A DNA stretch of 64,000 bases from Pseudomonas songnenensis (GCF_003696315.1 NZ_RFFN01000001.1:665679-729678); one strand, 5' to 3'. Counted from the first letter of the stretch, positions 19,813-29,969 are shown. Translations and numbers: made by a program. The notes: a model not told the origin generated them from the sequence alone.

Positions 19813-21735
19813 TCAGAGCCGGAAGCGGCTCACCATCATCTGCAACTGACCGCCCAGACGCGCCAGCTCGGTGCTCGATGCAGCGGTTTCCTCGCTGGCG
19901 GCGGCGGTCTGTTCCGACACATCACGCACATTCACCACACTGCGGCTGATTTCCTCGGCCACCGCGCTTTGCTCTTCGGCCGCCGCGGCGATCTGCTGGT
20001 TCATCGCCTGGATGTTCGACACGGTACGGGTGATGTTGCCCAGCGACGCGCCGGCGCGGCGCGCCAGCTCGACACCACTGTCGGTCAGGTCGCGACTGGT
20101 GTGCATGATCGAGGCGACCTGCTGCGTGCCGTTCTGCAGCGCAGCGACCAGCCCTTCGATTTCCTCGGTGGATTTCTGCGTGCGCTGCGCCAGCCCGCGC
20201 ACCTCGTCGGCGACCACGGCGAATCCGCGGCCGGCCTCGCCGGCACGGGCGGCTTCGATGGCGGCGTGGAGCGCCAGCAGGTTGGTCTGCTCGGCCACGG
20301 CGCGGATCACCGTCATCACACTGCCGATCTTGTCGCTTTCCTCCTGCAGTGCGGTCATCGCCTCGGTGGAGCGCACCACGGCGGTGGCCATGCGCTCGAT
20401 CTGCGTCACCACCTCGGTCACCACACGATCGCCTTCCCGGGCTTCGCTGTCCGCCTCGGTGGCGGCCAGGGCGGCCTGTTCGGCATTGCGCGCCACTTCC
20501 TGAACGGTCGCCGACATCTCATGCATGGCCGTGGCGACCTGGTCGGTTTCTTCCTTCTGGCTGTTCACGCCGGCACTGGTCTGCTGGGTGACGGCCGACA
20601 GCTCCTCGGCTGCCGCGCTGATCTGGCTGACACCGTCGCGGATGCCGCCGATCAGCTCGCGCAGGGTCGAGCCCATCTGCTGGATGCCACGCTGCAGCAC
20701 ACCGAGCTCGTCGCGACGGTGGATCTGGGCGGTTTCGCTGAGGTCGCCGGAAGCGATGCGCTCGACATCGGCCATGGTGGCACGCAGCGGCAGCACGATC
20801 TGGCGGGTGATCAGCCAGGCGGCCAGCGCTCCGAGTAGCAGCGCCAGCAGGGTGCTGACAATCAGGCGCGTACGGGCAGCGGCGCTTTCCACCTCGAGCT
20901 GATCCAGCTGGAACTGGTAGAGCGAGTCGCTGATGCGGACGATTTCCTTCTGCTGATCGGTCATCTCCTGGCGCGCCTTGGCGATCGCCTGGGTGGCCGT
21001 CTCCAGCGCCTGGATGGCGCTGCGGTACTCGTCGAGCACTGTGCGAATCTGCTGCAGCGCGGCGCCGCTGGTGGCGTCGAGCACGGCGGTGTGGCGCGCC
21101 AGCGAGGCCTGCGTGGCGTCCAGCTGGGCGAAGATGGCCTTCGCTGCTTCGTTGCCCGGCGTGCCGATGTAGACGCGCAGCAGATATTGCGCACGCTGCA
21201 CGTCGTCCTCGATCTCGGTAATCGCCTGAAACTGTGCGAATCGCTCTTCGTCGTACTCCGAAAGCTGCGACACCTGACGCGTGACGCCGCCGGTCAGCTC
21301 GCTCAGGCGGGCGGAGGCGCCATCAATGACTTGCCGCGAGCCATTGGCCTGAGCATAGGCCTTGCGCATGTCATTCAGCGAACTCTGATACTGCGCGTTG
21401 TAGCCGGCCTGCTCCTTGAGCTGGGCGACGTTGGCGGGGTTCTTGAACGTATTGAGCAGCTGGGTCTGCTGCGCGAGGTAGATGCCGAGGTTCTTGTCCA
21501 GGCGCTCGGTGGACTCGACGTCGCCGTTGGCCAGCATGAATTGCAGGCGGGCGATGCGCAGGTCAGTCAGCGTCTTGTTCAGCAACGAGATTTCGGTCAT
21601 CCAGCCGCTGCGCTGGATGACGCTGCCGAGGCTGCCCCAGCCATTCCAGGCAAGGATGAGGGTCAGGACCAGCACGGCACCGAAGCCCAGTGCGAGCTTC
21701 CTGCTGACCCCGATGTTTGCAAACCAGTTATTCAT
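19813..21735 (-). CDS. methyl-accepting chemotaxis protein, McpS-like with helical bimodular (HBM) sensor
   Basis: A 640-residue chemoreceptor. The start MNNWFANIGVSRKLALGFG and the long all-helical periplasmic region (about residues 35-285, with LTDLRIARLQFMLANGD) resemble P. putida McpS, whose HBM domain binds TCA-cycle acids; ligand identity here is inference. TM2 lies at about 286-308 (LIVSTLLALLLGALAAWLI), followed by HAMP. The tip is [20 protein letters not shown], with His where nearly all receptors have Asn (LNAAIEAA). I chose the ATG at 21735, which has GGAA 6 bases upstream. Confidence 0.93.
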   Translation of the reverse strand: MNNWFANIGVSRKLALGFGAVLVLTLILAWNGWGSLGSVIQRSGWMTEISLLNKTLTDLRIARLQFMLANGDVESTERLDKNLGIYLAQQTQLLNTFKNPANVAQLKEQAGYNAQYQSSLNDMRKAYAQANGSRQVIDGASARLSELTGGVTRQVSQLSEYDEERFAQFQAITEIEDDVQRAQYLLRVYIGTPGNEAAKAIFAQLDATQASLARHTAVLDATSGAALQQIRTVLDEYRSAIQALETATQAIAKARQEMTDQQKEIVRISDSLYQFQLDQLEVESAAARTRLIVSTLLALLLGALAAWLITRQIVLPLRATMADVERIASGDLSETAQIHRRDELGVLQRGIQQMGSTLRELIGGIRDGVSQISAAAEELSAVTQQTSAGVNSQKEETDQVATAMHEMSATVQEVARNAEQAALAATEADSEAREGDRVVTEVVTQIERMATAVVRSTEAMTALQEESDKIGSVMTVIRAVAEQTNLLALHAAIEAARAGEAGRGFAVVADEVRGLAQRTQKSTEEIEGLVAALQNGTQQVASIMHTSRDLTDSGVELARRAGASLGNITRTVSNIQAMNQQIAAAAEEQSAVAEEISRSVVNVRDVSEQTAAASEETAASSTELARLGGQLQMMVSRFRL

Positions 21736-21915
21736 GGCGTTCCAAATCAAATGAATAGTTCGATCCGAACGGAGGCATCGGCCGTCCGCGGGTGTCTTCG
21801 GCTCCTCTGTCGGCTGCGCGCATACGAACTTGAACGTAAATCGAGGAACGGTCGTGGCCTGCCGGCACGCTGGCGTTGGGATGTGGTGGCCAGGCGTGGG
21901 GTGAGGGTGCCCGCG

Positions 21916-22359
21916 TCAGCCTTTGTTCGACGAAGGCATGGCGGCGGGACGAGACGACGCTACGGCGCAGCAGCCGCTTTCGATGCCCTGCAGGATCGGG
22001 CAGTCCGGCCGATCGTCGCCCTGGCAGTGGTCGACCAGCTCCTGCAGGGTGTCGCGCAGGCCGACCAGCTCGGCGATCTTGCGGTTCAGCTCGTCGATAT
22101 GCGCGCCGGCCAGGGCTTTCACGTCGGCGCTGGCGCGCTGGCGGTCCTGCCACAGCGCCAGCAGTTTGCCGACCTCTTCGAGGGAGAAGCCCAGATCACG
22201 AGCGCGGCGGATGAAGGCCAGCTGATGCAGGTCGCGCTCGTTGTAATGGCGGTAGCCATTGGCGCCGCGCCCGGCGGGCGTGAGCAGCCCGATGGATTCG
22301 TAGTAGCGGATCATCTTCGCCGTGAGGCCGCTGTGCTTGGCGGCTTGACCGATGTTCAT
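21916..22359 (-). CDS. cueR: Cu(I)-responsive MerR-family regulator CueR
   Basis: A 147-residue MerR-family regulator. The winged HTH is GQAAKHSGLTAKMIRYYESIGLL, then a dimerisation helix. The metal loop has two Cys (CQGDDRPDC), the CueR spacing that binds one Cu(I), and a third Cys pair (GCC) lies in the tail. It is 13 bp downstream of copA on the same strand, so it is probably cotranscribed and autoregulated. Two matching operators lie upstream of copA and the copZ-like gene. Confidence 0.93.
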   Translation of the reverse strand: MNIGQAAKHSGLTAKMIRYYESIGLLTPAGRGANGYRHYNERDLHQLAFIRRARDLGFSLEEVGKLLALWQDRQRASADVKALAGAHIDELNRKIAELVGLRDTLQELVDHCQGDDRPDCPILQGIESGCCAVASSRPAAMPSSNKG

Positions 22360-22372
22360 GGCGTGCTCCCGA

Positions 22373-24751
22373 TCATTCTTCCGGTTTCCAGGAACGCAGC
22401 AGCAGGGCGTTGCTCACCACGCTGACGCTCGACAGGGCCATTGCCGCACCGGCCACCACCGGGCTGAGAAAGCCGAAGGCGGCGAGCGGAATGCCCACCA
22501 GGTTGTAGATGAAGGCCCAGAACAGGTTCTGCTGGATCTTGCGGTAGGTGCGCCGGCTGATTTCCAGCGCTGCCGGCACCAGGCGCGGATCGCCGCGCAT
22601 CAGGGTAATGCCGGCGGCATGCATGGCCACGTCGGTGCCGCCGCCCATGGCGATGCCGACATCCGCCGCGGCCAGAGCCGGCGCATCGTTGATGCCGTCG
22701 CCGACCATCGCCACCACAGCGCCGCCCTTCTTCAGCTCCGCCACGGTGGCGGCCTTGTCTGCCGGCAGCACCTCGGCATGCACGTCGTCGATATGCAGCG
22801 CTTCGGCCACCACCCGCGCGCTGCCACGGTTGTCGCCGGTGATCAGGTGGCTGCGGATATGCCGCGCCGCGAGCCCGGCAATCGCTGCGGCGGCGCCGTC
22901 CTTGAGGCTGTCACCGAACGCGAACAGGCCGAGGAGGCGCGGCTCGGGGGCATGTTCCACCAGCCAGGACAGGGTGCGGCCCTCGGCTTCCCAGCGCTGG
23001 GCGGTTTCCAGCAGCTCGCCCGGCTGCAGGCCGTACTCTTCGAGCATGCGCCGGTTGCCCAGCGCCAGCTGCTGACCATCCAGCGTTCCGGCGATACCGC
23101 GGCCGCTGAGCGCCTGGCTCTTCTGCACATCGGGAACCGTGACGCCGTCGGCTTCGCAGCGCTCCAGCACGGCGCGCGCCAGCGGATGCTCGCTGCCACG
23201 CTGCAGGGCGCCGGCCAGACGCAGGATCCGCGCTTCGTCGCCGTCCACGGCATGCAGGTGGATGATCTGCGGCTTGCCGGAGGTGAGCGTGCCGGTCTTG
23301 TCGAAGGCCACGGCCGTGACCGCATGGGCGACTTCCAGCGCCTCGGCGTCCTTGATCAGGATGCCGTGGCGCGCCGCCACGCCGGTGCCGGCCATGATCG
23401 CCGCCGGTGTGGCAAGGCCGAGGGCGCACGGGCAGGCGATGACCAGCACCGCGACCGCATTGATCAGTGCAACTTCGGCCGGCGCGCCAGTGAGCAGCCA
23501 GCCGATCAGGGTGAACACGGCGATCACCAGCACCGCCGGGACGAACACCTGGCTGACCTTGTCCACCAGCTTCTGGATCGGCGCCTTGGCGGCCTGGGCG
23601 TCTTCCACCAGACGGATGATCCGCGCCAGCACGGTCTCGCCACCGAGCGCGGTGGTGCGCACCAGCAGCCGACCCTCGCCATTGATCGCGCCACCGGTGA
23701 TGCGGTCGCCCGGCGCCTTGTTCACCGGCAGGCTCTCGCCGCTGATCAGCGCTTCGTCGGCCTGGCTTTCGCCCTCGATCACTTCGCCGTCCACCGGGAA
23801 ACGCTCGCCGGGCTTGACCAGCACCAGGTCGTCCAGGCGCAGTGCGGCGATGGCGACGTCTTCTTCGCGGCCGTCGATCACCCGTGTCGCGCGGTCCGGA
23901 CGCAAGGCTTCCAGTGCCCGGATCGCCGCGCTGGTCTGGCGCTTGGCGCGGCTTTCCAGGTACTTGCCCAGCAGCACCAGGGCGATGACCACCGCGGAAG
24001 CCTCGAAATACAGGTGCGGCATCTGCCCGGCCGGCGTCGCCCACCATTGATAGAGGCTCAGGCCGTAACCGGCGCTGGTGCCGATGGCGACCAGCAGGTC
24101 CATGTTGCCGGCACCGGCGCGCACCGCCTTCCAGCCGGCGACGTAGAAGCGCGCACCGAGGACGAACTGCACCGGCGTGGCGAGCAGGAACTGGATCCAT
24201 GCCGGCAGCATCCAGTGCTGCCCGAACAGTTCGCCGAACATCGGCAGCACCAGCGGTGCAGCCAGCAGCAGGCCGGCGATCACCGCCCAGCGTTCGCGCT
24301 GCAGGCGCCGCTCGGCATCCTGTTCGGGGCGTTGCTGGTCGCCAGCGCTTGCCTTGTAGCCGGCGGCCTCGACCGCCTGGATCAGCGCAGCCGGGTCCGG
24401 CGTGCCGATCACTTCGACATGCGCGCGCTCGCTGGCCAGGTTCACCGCGGCGCTGCGTACACCGGGCACCTTGAGCAGCGCCCGCTCGACCCGGCCGACG
24501 CAGCTGGCGCAGGTCATGCCTTCGATATTCAGCTCGATGTTCTGCAGCGGCACGCCATAGCCGGCCTTTTCCACGGCCTCGATCAGCGTCGCCACACCCA
24601 GGTCATGGCCTTCGATACGCACCTGTTCGTTGGCCAGATTGACGTTGGCGGCGGCGACGCCAGGTACCTTGAGCAGGGCCCGCTCGACGCGGCCGGCGCA
24701 GCTGGCGCAGGTCATACCGCTGACCGGCAGCGTATGGGTGGCGCTGGACAT
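22373..24751 (-). CDS. copA: copper-exporting P-type ATPase
   Basis: A 792-residue P1B-type ATPase that pumps Cu(I) out of the cytosol. Two N-terminal heavy-metal domains carry GMTCASC (residues ~13-18 and ~79-84). The membrane transport site is CPC in [13 protein letters not shown] (~440). The phosphorylation motif DKTGTLT (~484), the HP signature EHPLARA and the hinge [10 protein letters not shown] (~686) are all intact. Its promoter region holds a CueR-type operator with a 19-bp spacer. It is followed by cueR and is divergent from a copZ-like chaperone gene. Confidence 0.97.
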   Translation of the reverse strand: MSSATHTLPVSGMTCASCAGRVERALLKVPGVAAANVNLANEQVRIEGHDLGVATLIEAVEKAGYGVPLQNIELNIEGMTCASCVGRVERALLKVPGVRSAAVNLASERAHVEVIGTPDPAALIQAVEAAGYKASAGDQQRPEQDAERRLQRERWAVIAGLLLAAPLVLPMFGELFGQHWMLPAWIQFLLATPVQFVLGARFYVAGWKAVRAGAGNMDLLVAIGTSAGYGLSLYQWWATPAGQMPHLYFEASAVVIALVLLGKYLESRAKRQTSAAIRALEALRPDRATRVIDGREEDVAIAALRLDDLVLVKPGERFPVDGEVIEGESQADEALISGESLPVNKAPGDRITGGAINGEGRLLVRTTALGGETVLARIIRLVEDAQAAKAPIQKLVDKVSQVFVPAVLVIAVFTLIGWLLTGAPAEVALINAVAVLVIACPCALGLATPAAIMAGTGVAARHGILIKDAEALEVAHAVTAVAFDKTGTLTSGKPQIIHLHAVDGDEARILRLAGALQRGSEHPLARAVLERCEADGVTVPDVQKSQALSGRGIAGTLDGQQLALGNRRMLEEYGLQPGELLETAQRWEAEGRTLSWLVEHAPEPRLLGLFAFGDSLKDGAAAAIAGLAARHIRSHLITGDNRGSARVVAEALHIDDVHAEVLPADKAATVAELKKGGAVVAMVGDGINDAPALAAADVGIAMGGGTDVAMHAAGITLMRGDPRLVPAALEISRRTYRKIQQNLFWAFIYNLVGIPLAAFGFLSPVVAGAAMALSSVSVVSNALLLRSWKPEE

Positions 24752-24788
24752 GGTAGAGACTCCTCGGGATTGCGATGGCCGCAGGATC

Positions 24789-24811
24789 GACCTTAACCCT
24801 ATGGCAAGGTC
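24789..24811 (-). promoter_or_regulatory. CueR-type operator/promoter for copA-cueR
   Basis: Read on the minus strand, a near-palindrome GACCTTGCC...GGTTAAGGTC lies in a promoter whose -35 is TTGACC and whose -10 candidate (GATCCT) is 19 bp away. That over-long spacer is typical of MerR-family activated promoters. It is 37 bp upstream of the copA start. The -10 is weak, as expected for an activator-dependent promoter. Confidence 0.75.
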
Positions 24812-24841
24812 AACACCATGATCTGCGACAGCAGGCGCCTT

Positions 24842-24864
24842 GACCTTGCCCGGGTGGCAAGGTC
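24842..24864 (+). promoter_or_regulatory. CueR-type operator/promoter for the copZ-like gene
   Basis: A near-perfect palindrome, GACCTTGCC...GGCAAGGTC, overlaps a -35 TTGACC at 24840-24845. The spacer is exactly 19 bp and the -10 candidate is GAGAAT at 24865-24870. It is the divergent partner of the copA operator and is more symmetrical. Confidence 0.8.
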
Positions 24865-24900
24865 GAGAATCGGCGCAATCACCAGCCGAGGAGAGCGACG

Positions 24901-25092
24901 ATGCAAGTATTCAACGTGAGCGCAATGACCTGCAGCCACTGCGAACGTGCGGTAACCCAGGCCATTCAGGCGCTGGACCCGCAGGCGCAGGTGCAGGTGG
25001 ACCTGGCGGCCGGAACCGTGCAGGTGCAGAGCAGTGCCAGCGAGCAGGCGATCCGTGAGGCGATCAGCGAAGAGGGGTATCAGGTGAGCTGA
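24901..25092 (+). CDS. CopZ-like copper chaperone (HMA domain protein)
   Basis: A 63-residue single heavy-metal-associated domain. It has the metal site [10 protein letters not shown] (CxxC) in the first loop and the usual beta-alpha-beta-beta-alpha-beta length. It probably carries Cu(I) to CopA or buffers it. GAGGAGAG lies just upstream of the ATG. A CueR-type promoter precedes it. Confidence 0.93.
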   Translation: MQVFNVSAMTCSHCERAVTQAIQALDPQAQVQVDLAAGTVQVQSSASEQAIREAISEEGYQVS

Positions 25093-25096
25093 TCGC

Positions 25097-25744
25097 TCAA
25101 CCGGTGGGCTGGTCGGGGTCGTCCGGCCAGTCGCGGACCAGGCCGCGGAACAGCGGGTCGATCAGTGCCCTGGTATCGACCTCCGGGGCGAACAGTTCGG
25201 TGTCGCGCGTCCAGTCAGTGAACAGCCCGACCACCAGGGCATGCAGGGACAGCGCGGCGAGTCGCGGCGTGACGCCCGGGCGCAGGCAGGCCGAGGCGTT
25301 GCGCAGCAGGTTCTCGCACAGGTCGATGAACTGGTTGATGAAGGCGTGGTGGCGCTCTTCGGCTTCGCGCAGCTCATCGGTGAACTCGCACTTGTGCAGC
25401 AGGATGGTGAAGATCCGGCGCTTCTGCTCGTTGCTGGCCAGCGTGCTGATGGCATCGACCGTCAGGTTGCGCAGCGCGATCAGTGCCTGCAGCGGTTGCT
25501 GCTGATTGCAGCTGCACAGACGCTCGGTCATCTGCTCGGGTGGCAGGCGAATCTGGTTGAGCATTTCGTGAAACAGGTGCGCCTTGTTCTGGAAGTGCCA
25601 GTACACCGCCCCTCGCGTCACCCCGGCATCACGGGCGATCTGGTCGAGGCTGGTGTGGGCCACCCCCTTGTCCAGAAACAACCGCTCGGCGGAGGCGAGG
25701 ATGGCGATACGGGTTTTCTCGGCTTCTTCTTTGGTTCGGCGCAT
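25097..25744 (-). CDS. TetR family regulator, TtgR/AcrR-like
   Basis: A 215-residue TetR repressor. The N-terminal HTH reads RTKEEAEKTRIAILASAERL, then TSLDQIARDAGVTRGAVYWHFQNKAHLF, closely resembling TtgR, SmeT and AcrR, which sense aromatic drugs and control RND pumps. The ligand domain (residues ~60-205) is helical, with IFTILLHKCEFTDELREAE typical of the group. I chose the ATG at 25744. It is divergent from a Bcr/CflA exporter gene, with a TtgR-like operator between. No RND pump gene is adjacent. Confidence 0.88.
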   Translation of the reverse strand: MRRTKEEAEKTRIAILASAERLFLDKGVAHTSLDQIARDAGVTRGAVYWHFQNKAHLFHEMLNQIRLPPEQMTERLCSCNQQQPLQALIALRNLTVDAISTLASNEQKRRIFTILLHKCEFTDELREAEERHHAFINQFIDLCENLLRNASACLRPGVTPRLAALSLHALVVGLFTDWTRDTELFAPEVDTRALIDPLFRGLVRDWPDDPDQPTG

Positions 25745-25832
25745 GGGCAGGTTCAGGCAGATGACGGCTGCTTCGGGCGTCCAGCAGCGATGGAGGCGGC
25801 CAGTGTAACGGCGCATCTCGTCGCGATGCATG

Positions 25833-25855
25833 TTTACAATCGGCGGTGTATGTAA
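25833..25855. promoter_or_regulatory. TtgR-like operator
   Basis: TTTACA and TGTAA are separated by exactly 12 bp (ATCGGCGGTGTA) in the divergent region between the TetR gene and the exporter gene. As I recall it, the P. putida TtgR operator has the same TTTACA-N12-TGTAA arrangement. It sits 89 bp before the regulator start and about 91 bp before the exporter start. Confidence 0.6.
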
Positions 25856-25946
25856 CAGCATCTTGCACGCCGGTGCAAATTCCCGGGCACGGTCGAGGTC
25901 CCAACAACGCACCCGGCCACGTCTTCTTTCAGCTTGCGAGCCTCCG

Positions 25947-27119
25947 ATGTCCCTGCGGATTCTTCTCATACTGGGCGCGCTCAGCGCGTTCGGTCCCCTG
26001 GCGATCGACATGTACCTGCCGGCCTTCCCCTTGCTGGCGCAATCGTTCGGCACCAGCGTCGATCACGTGCAGCTATCGCTGGCCGCCTATTTCATCGGCC
26101 TGGCCATCGGTCAGCTGGTCTACGGGCCGCTGGCCGATCGCTACGGGCGGCGCGGGCCGCTGCTGATCGGCGTGACGCTATTCACCCTGGCATCGCTGGC
26201 GAGCGCCTTTGCGCCGTCCATCGAGTGGCTGATCGGCGTCCGCTTCGTCCAGGCGCTCGGTGGCTGCGCCGGCATGGTGGTGGCGCGGGCCGTGGTGCGC
26301 GACCTGTGCGATCCGATGACCAGCGCCAAGGTGTTCTCGCAGCTGATGCTGGTGATGGGCCTGGCGCCGATCCTCGCGCCGGTGGCGGGCGGCGCGCTGC
26401 TGGCGTCGTTCGGCTGGCCGTCGATCTTCATCCTGCTGACGCTGTTCAGCGCGATCTGCCTGGTGGCGGTCACGCTGTGGCTGCCGGAAACCTATCCGGT
26501 CGGGCTGCCGCGCCAGCCGATGTCAGGCGCGCTAGGGCAGTACCTGCGCCTGTTCCGCGATCGCTTTTTTATCGGCCACGTACTGACCGGCGCGCTGTGC
26601 ATGGCCGGCATGTTCGCCTACATCACCGGTTCGCCGTTCGTTTTCATCGAGCTGTACGGCATCAAGCCGGAGCATTTCGGCTGGCTGTTCGGTATCAATG
26701 CGGCGGGCTTCATCCTGATGGCGCAGGTGAACGTGCGACTGGTGCGCTGGCGCGGGCCGGAGTTCTGGGTGCGGCGTTGGGTGTGGTTCTTCTTCGGCAG
26801 TGCGCTGGCGTTGCTGGCGGTTGCGGCGGCGCAGCCCGAATCGCTCTGGCCGTTGCTGATTCCGCTGTTCTGCTGCGTATCCTGCCTGGGCTGCCTGCTG
26901 CCGAACGCCACCGCCTGCGCCATGGCCGATCAGCGCGCCAATGCCGGCAGCGCCTCGGCGCTGCTCGGCAGCATGCAGTTCACCATCGCGGCCATCGCGG
27001 CGTCCGCGGTGGGGGCGCTGCACAACGGCACGGCGGTGCCGCTGGCGGCGATCATCAGCCTGTGCGGCCTGCTGGCAACGGTCGTGGCTTACACCACGGC
27101 ACGCGCCAGCACGGAATGA
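25947..27119 (+). CDS. Bcr/CflA family multidrug efflux MFS transporter
   Basis: A 390-residue 12-TM exporter of the DHA1 drug:H+ antiporter family. It opens with LGALSAFGPLAIDMYLPAFP, the Bcr/CflA hallmark in TM1 (GPLAIDMYLPA). It has motif A in YGPLADRYGRRGPLLIG and motif C-like segments near TM5 (VMGLAPILAPVAGGALL). The start at 25947 (MSLRILLILG) places TM1 directly at the N-terminus. The divergent TtgR-like regulator probably controls it. Confidence 0.93.
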   Translation: MSLRILLILGALSAFGPLAIDMYLPAFPLLAQSFGTSVDHVQLSLAAYFIGLAIGQLVYGPLADRYGRRGPLLIGVTLFTLASLASAFAPSIEWLIGVRFVQALGGCAGMVVARAVVRDLCDPMTSAKVFSQLMLVMGLAPILAPVAGGALLASFGWPSIFILLTLFSAICLVAVTLWLPETYPVGLPRQPMSGALGQYLRLFRDRFFIGHVLTGALCMAGMFAYITGSPFVFIELYGIKPEHFGWLFGINAAGFILMAQVNVRLVRWRGPEFWVRRWVWFFFGSALALLAVAAAQPESLWPLLIPLFCCVSCLGCLLPNATACAMADQRANAGSASALLGSMQFTIAAIAASAVGALHNGTAVPLAAIISLCGLLATVVAYTTARASTE

Positions 27120-27122
27120 CGA

Positions 27123-27287
27123 TCAGGCACTGAGTGGCAAGGGATGCGGCGCCTGCAGGCGACGGCGCAGGGTCTCGACGAAGGCGCGTGCCTCGGCTTC
27201 GCTGCGAAAGGTGACTTTCTGTCGGTCGAGACTTACCTGCCAGGCGCTGTCTGGATGGGGCGTCATGGGGCGGACGAGAATGTGCAT
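27123..27287 (-). CDS. small conserved hypothetical protein
   Basis: A 54-residue protein: a short beta-rich start (HILVRPMTPHPDSAWQVSLD) followed by a helix with SEAEARAFVETLRRRLQ. The pattern of a basic strand and 'A-EAxAFVETL' helix resembles small DUF2188-like proteins, but I do not assign it. GAGGAG lies 6 bases before the ATG at 27287, strong support that it is translated. Confidence 0.7.
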   Translation of the reverse strand: MHILVRPMTPHPDSAWQVSLDRQKVTFRSEAEARAFVETLRRRLQAPHPLPLSA

Positions 27288-27387
27288 GGCGATCTCCTCG
27301 TGTAGTAGACGCGGCACAGTCTAGGCGCTGCCATGGCCCGCGGGACGAGCCATGGTGCCGCAGGTCGGCCTTCGCCGACGGACGGGT

Positions 27388-28455
<1,068 letters not shown>

Positions 28456-28541
28456 TCATGGCCATTGGCGCGATTTGGCGATTAATTGACCAGCGGTCTG
28501 CAGCCCAGTTCTGACGGGGGCTGGCGAGGTTGTTCCCAATG

Positions 28542-28550
28542 TTATCCACA
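28542..28550 (+). promoter_or_regulatory. DnaA box (first)
   Basis: Exact match to the strong DnaA box TTATCCACA. DnaA binding is inferred from the sequence only. Confidence 0.5.
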
Positions 28551-28754
28551 AAGTTCTCCACTCGATTCGGGCATAACCTTGGGGTGGCAGAACGCGATTG
28601 TTGGCAAAACGTCAGTAGCCGACTGCTCAGTCAAAAAACGCAGTAATTCAAGCGTTTAACGCACTCCATTGGGGCGCTGGAAGCGGGTTGGTCAAAAAAT
28701 GTGCAGACTTCTCGGGGGCCCGCCGCTAGCGCTTCGCAGACGGCCATACAAATG

Positions 28755-28763
28755 TTATCCACA
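28755..28763 (+). promoter_or_regulatory. DnaA box (second)
   Basis: Second exact TTATCCACA on the same strand, 213 bp from the first and 35 bp beyond the 3' end of the yigZ-like gene. Confidence 0.5.
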
Positions 28764-28797
28764 ATTGGGTCCACAGTATTTGTGGGCAACGCAGGCT

Positions 28798-29385
28798 CTA
28801 GTCCAATGCTTCCAGCTGGCTGCGCCCGCGGGTGATATCAGCGAGCAATCTTTCCAGCGGCTGCAGCTGAGCGGCGGGAAGGGCAAGCTCCAGCGTCGCG
28901 CCTTCGGCATCGAAATGCTCGGCTTCCAGCAGCGCTTCGAACTCCGCCAGGCGCGCCTTGAACAGTGCCAGCTCGGCGAAGCGGCAATGACAGCGGCAGC
29001 GCGAGCGCGATACCAGCTCGCTGCGCTCGCCGGCCTGCAGGCACTTCGCCGTGGTGCCGCCATAGGCACGGGCCAGGCCGCCAGTGCCGAGCTTGATGCC
29101 GCCGAACCAGCGGATCACCACCACCGCGACCCGGTCGAAATCCTGCCCTTCGATGGCGGTGAGCATCGGCCGACCCGCCGTGCCGCCGGGCTCGCCGTCA
29201 TCGCTGAAGCGGTACTGATTGCCGATCTTCCACGCCCAGCAGCTGTGGGTCGCCGTGGGGTCGCTGACCGCCTGGACGAACGCCTGCGCCTCTTCCGGGC
29301 TTTGCACCGGTGCGGCCTTGGCCAGGAAGCGGCTTTTGCTGATGACTTCCAGCAACTCGCAGGGCGCGGACAGGGTAAAGGGCAT
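28798..29385 (-). CDS. YigZ/IMPACT family protein
   Basis: A 195-residue UPF0029/IMPACT-family protein. It shows KSRFLAKAAPVQSPEEAQAF, SCWAWKIGNQYRFSDDGEPGGTAGRPML across two motifs, and WFGGIKLGTGGLARAY, the family signature. A C-terminal DUF1949-like ferredoxin-fold follows. Bacterial YigZ has no firm function. I chose the ATG at 29385 (MPFTLSAPCEL) by family length; an in-frame ATG at 29424 would add 13 residues, and neither has a good ribosome-binding site. Confidence 0.88.
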   Translation of the reverse strand: MPFTLSAPCELLEVISKSRFLAKAAPVQSPEEAQAFVQAVSDPTATHSCWAWKIGNQYRFSDDGEPGGTAGRPMLTAIEGQDFDRVAVVVIRWFGGIKLGTGGLARAYGGTTAKCLQAGERSELVSRSRCRCHCRFAELALFKARLAEFEALLEAEHFDAEGATLELALPAAQLQPLERLLADITRGRSQLEALD

Positions 29386-29594
29386 GGCAGTTACGGCGTC
29401 GGAGAAGGTTTGCGGGGCGGCCATTGTAACGGCGCTGCCGTGGCTGCGCTGCGCCATGCTGCAAGAGGCCATCCGGCGAACGGATTGAACTTCGCCGGAC
29501 CGTCCAACCCCTAGCTAGTAAGGGGCGGTTCGCGTGGCCCGGAGAGGGCCCCGCCGTACCGCATTTCGCTGGCACACCAGATGGAGGACATCCC

Positions 29595-29924
29595 ATGCTC
29601 AATTCCAGTTACCAGTCATGCATCCAGGCCTGTTCCAATTGCGCCCTGGTCTGCGAGACCTGTGCGGCATCCTGCTTGCGCGAGGATGACGTGAAGATGA
29701 TGGCGCGCTGCATCGAGCTCGATCGTGACTGCGCCGACATGTGTGCGATCGCGGCAGTGCTGATGACCCGCGACAGCCCCTACGCCAAGGCCTTCTGCAA
29801 GCTCTGCGCGCAGGTCTGCCGCGACTGTGCCGCGGAGTGCGGCAAGCACAAGCACGACCATTGCCAGGCCTGTGCCGACGCCTGCCGCAAGTGTGCTGAA
29901 GAGTGCGAAAAGATGGCCGCGTGA
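29595..29924 (+). CDS. four-helix bundle copper-binding protein (Csp3-like copper storage protein)
   Basis: A 109-residue Cys-rich protein with about 16 Cys spaced along helices: YQSCIQACSNCALVCETC, ARCIELDRDCADMCA, FCKLCAQVCRDCAAECGKH and CQACADACRKCAEECEK. This is the DUF326/Csp pattern, in which Cys line the inside of a four-helix bundle and store many Cu(I) ions. There is no signal peptide, so it is the cytosolic Csp3 type. An intrinsic terminator follows. It complements the copA/cueR/copZ locus 5 kb upstream, but no CueR operator was seen at its promoter. Confidence 0.93.
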   Translation: MLNSSYQSCIQACSNCALVCETCAASCLREDDVKMMARCIELDRDCADMCAIAAVLMTRDSPYAKAFCKLCAQVCRDCAAECGKHKHDHCQACADACRKCAEECEKMAA

Positions 29925-29944
29925 TCGGCTCTCGTCGATCCGGA

Positions 29945-29966
29945 GGGCCGCAGTTGCGGCCCTTTT
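29945..29966 (+). terminator. intrinsic terminator after the copper storage gene
   Basis: GGGCCGC and GCGGCCC form a stem around AGTT, followed by TTTTGCTTT. This is a standard stem plus T-run 20 bases after the stop. Confidence 0.8.
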
Positions 29967-29969
29967 GCT

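Noticed and set aside
22352-24796. 814-codon plus-strand frame opposite copA
   Set aside because: Shadow frame. copA on the other strand has every P-type ATPase motif intact.
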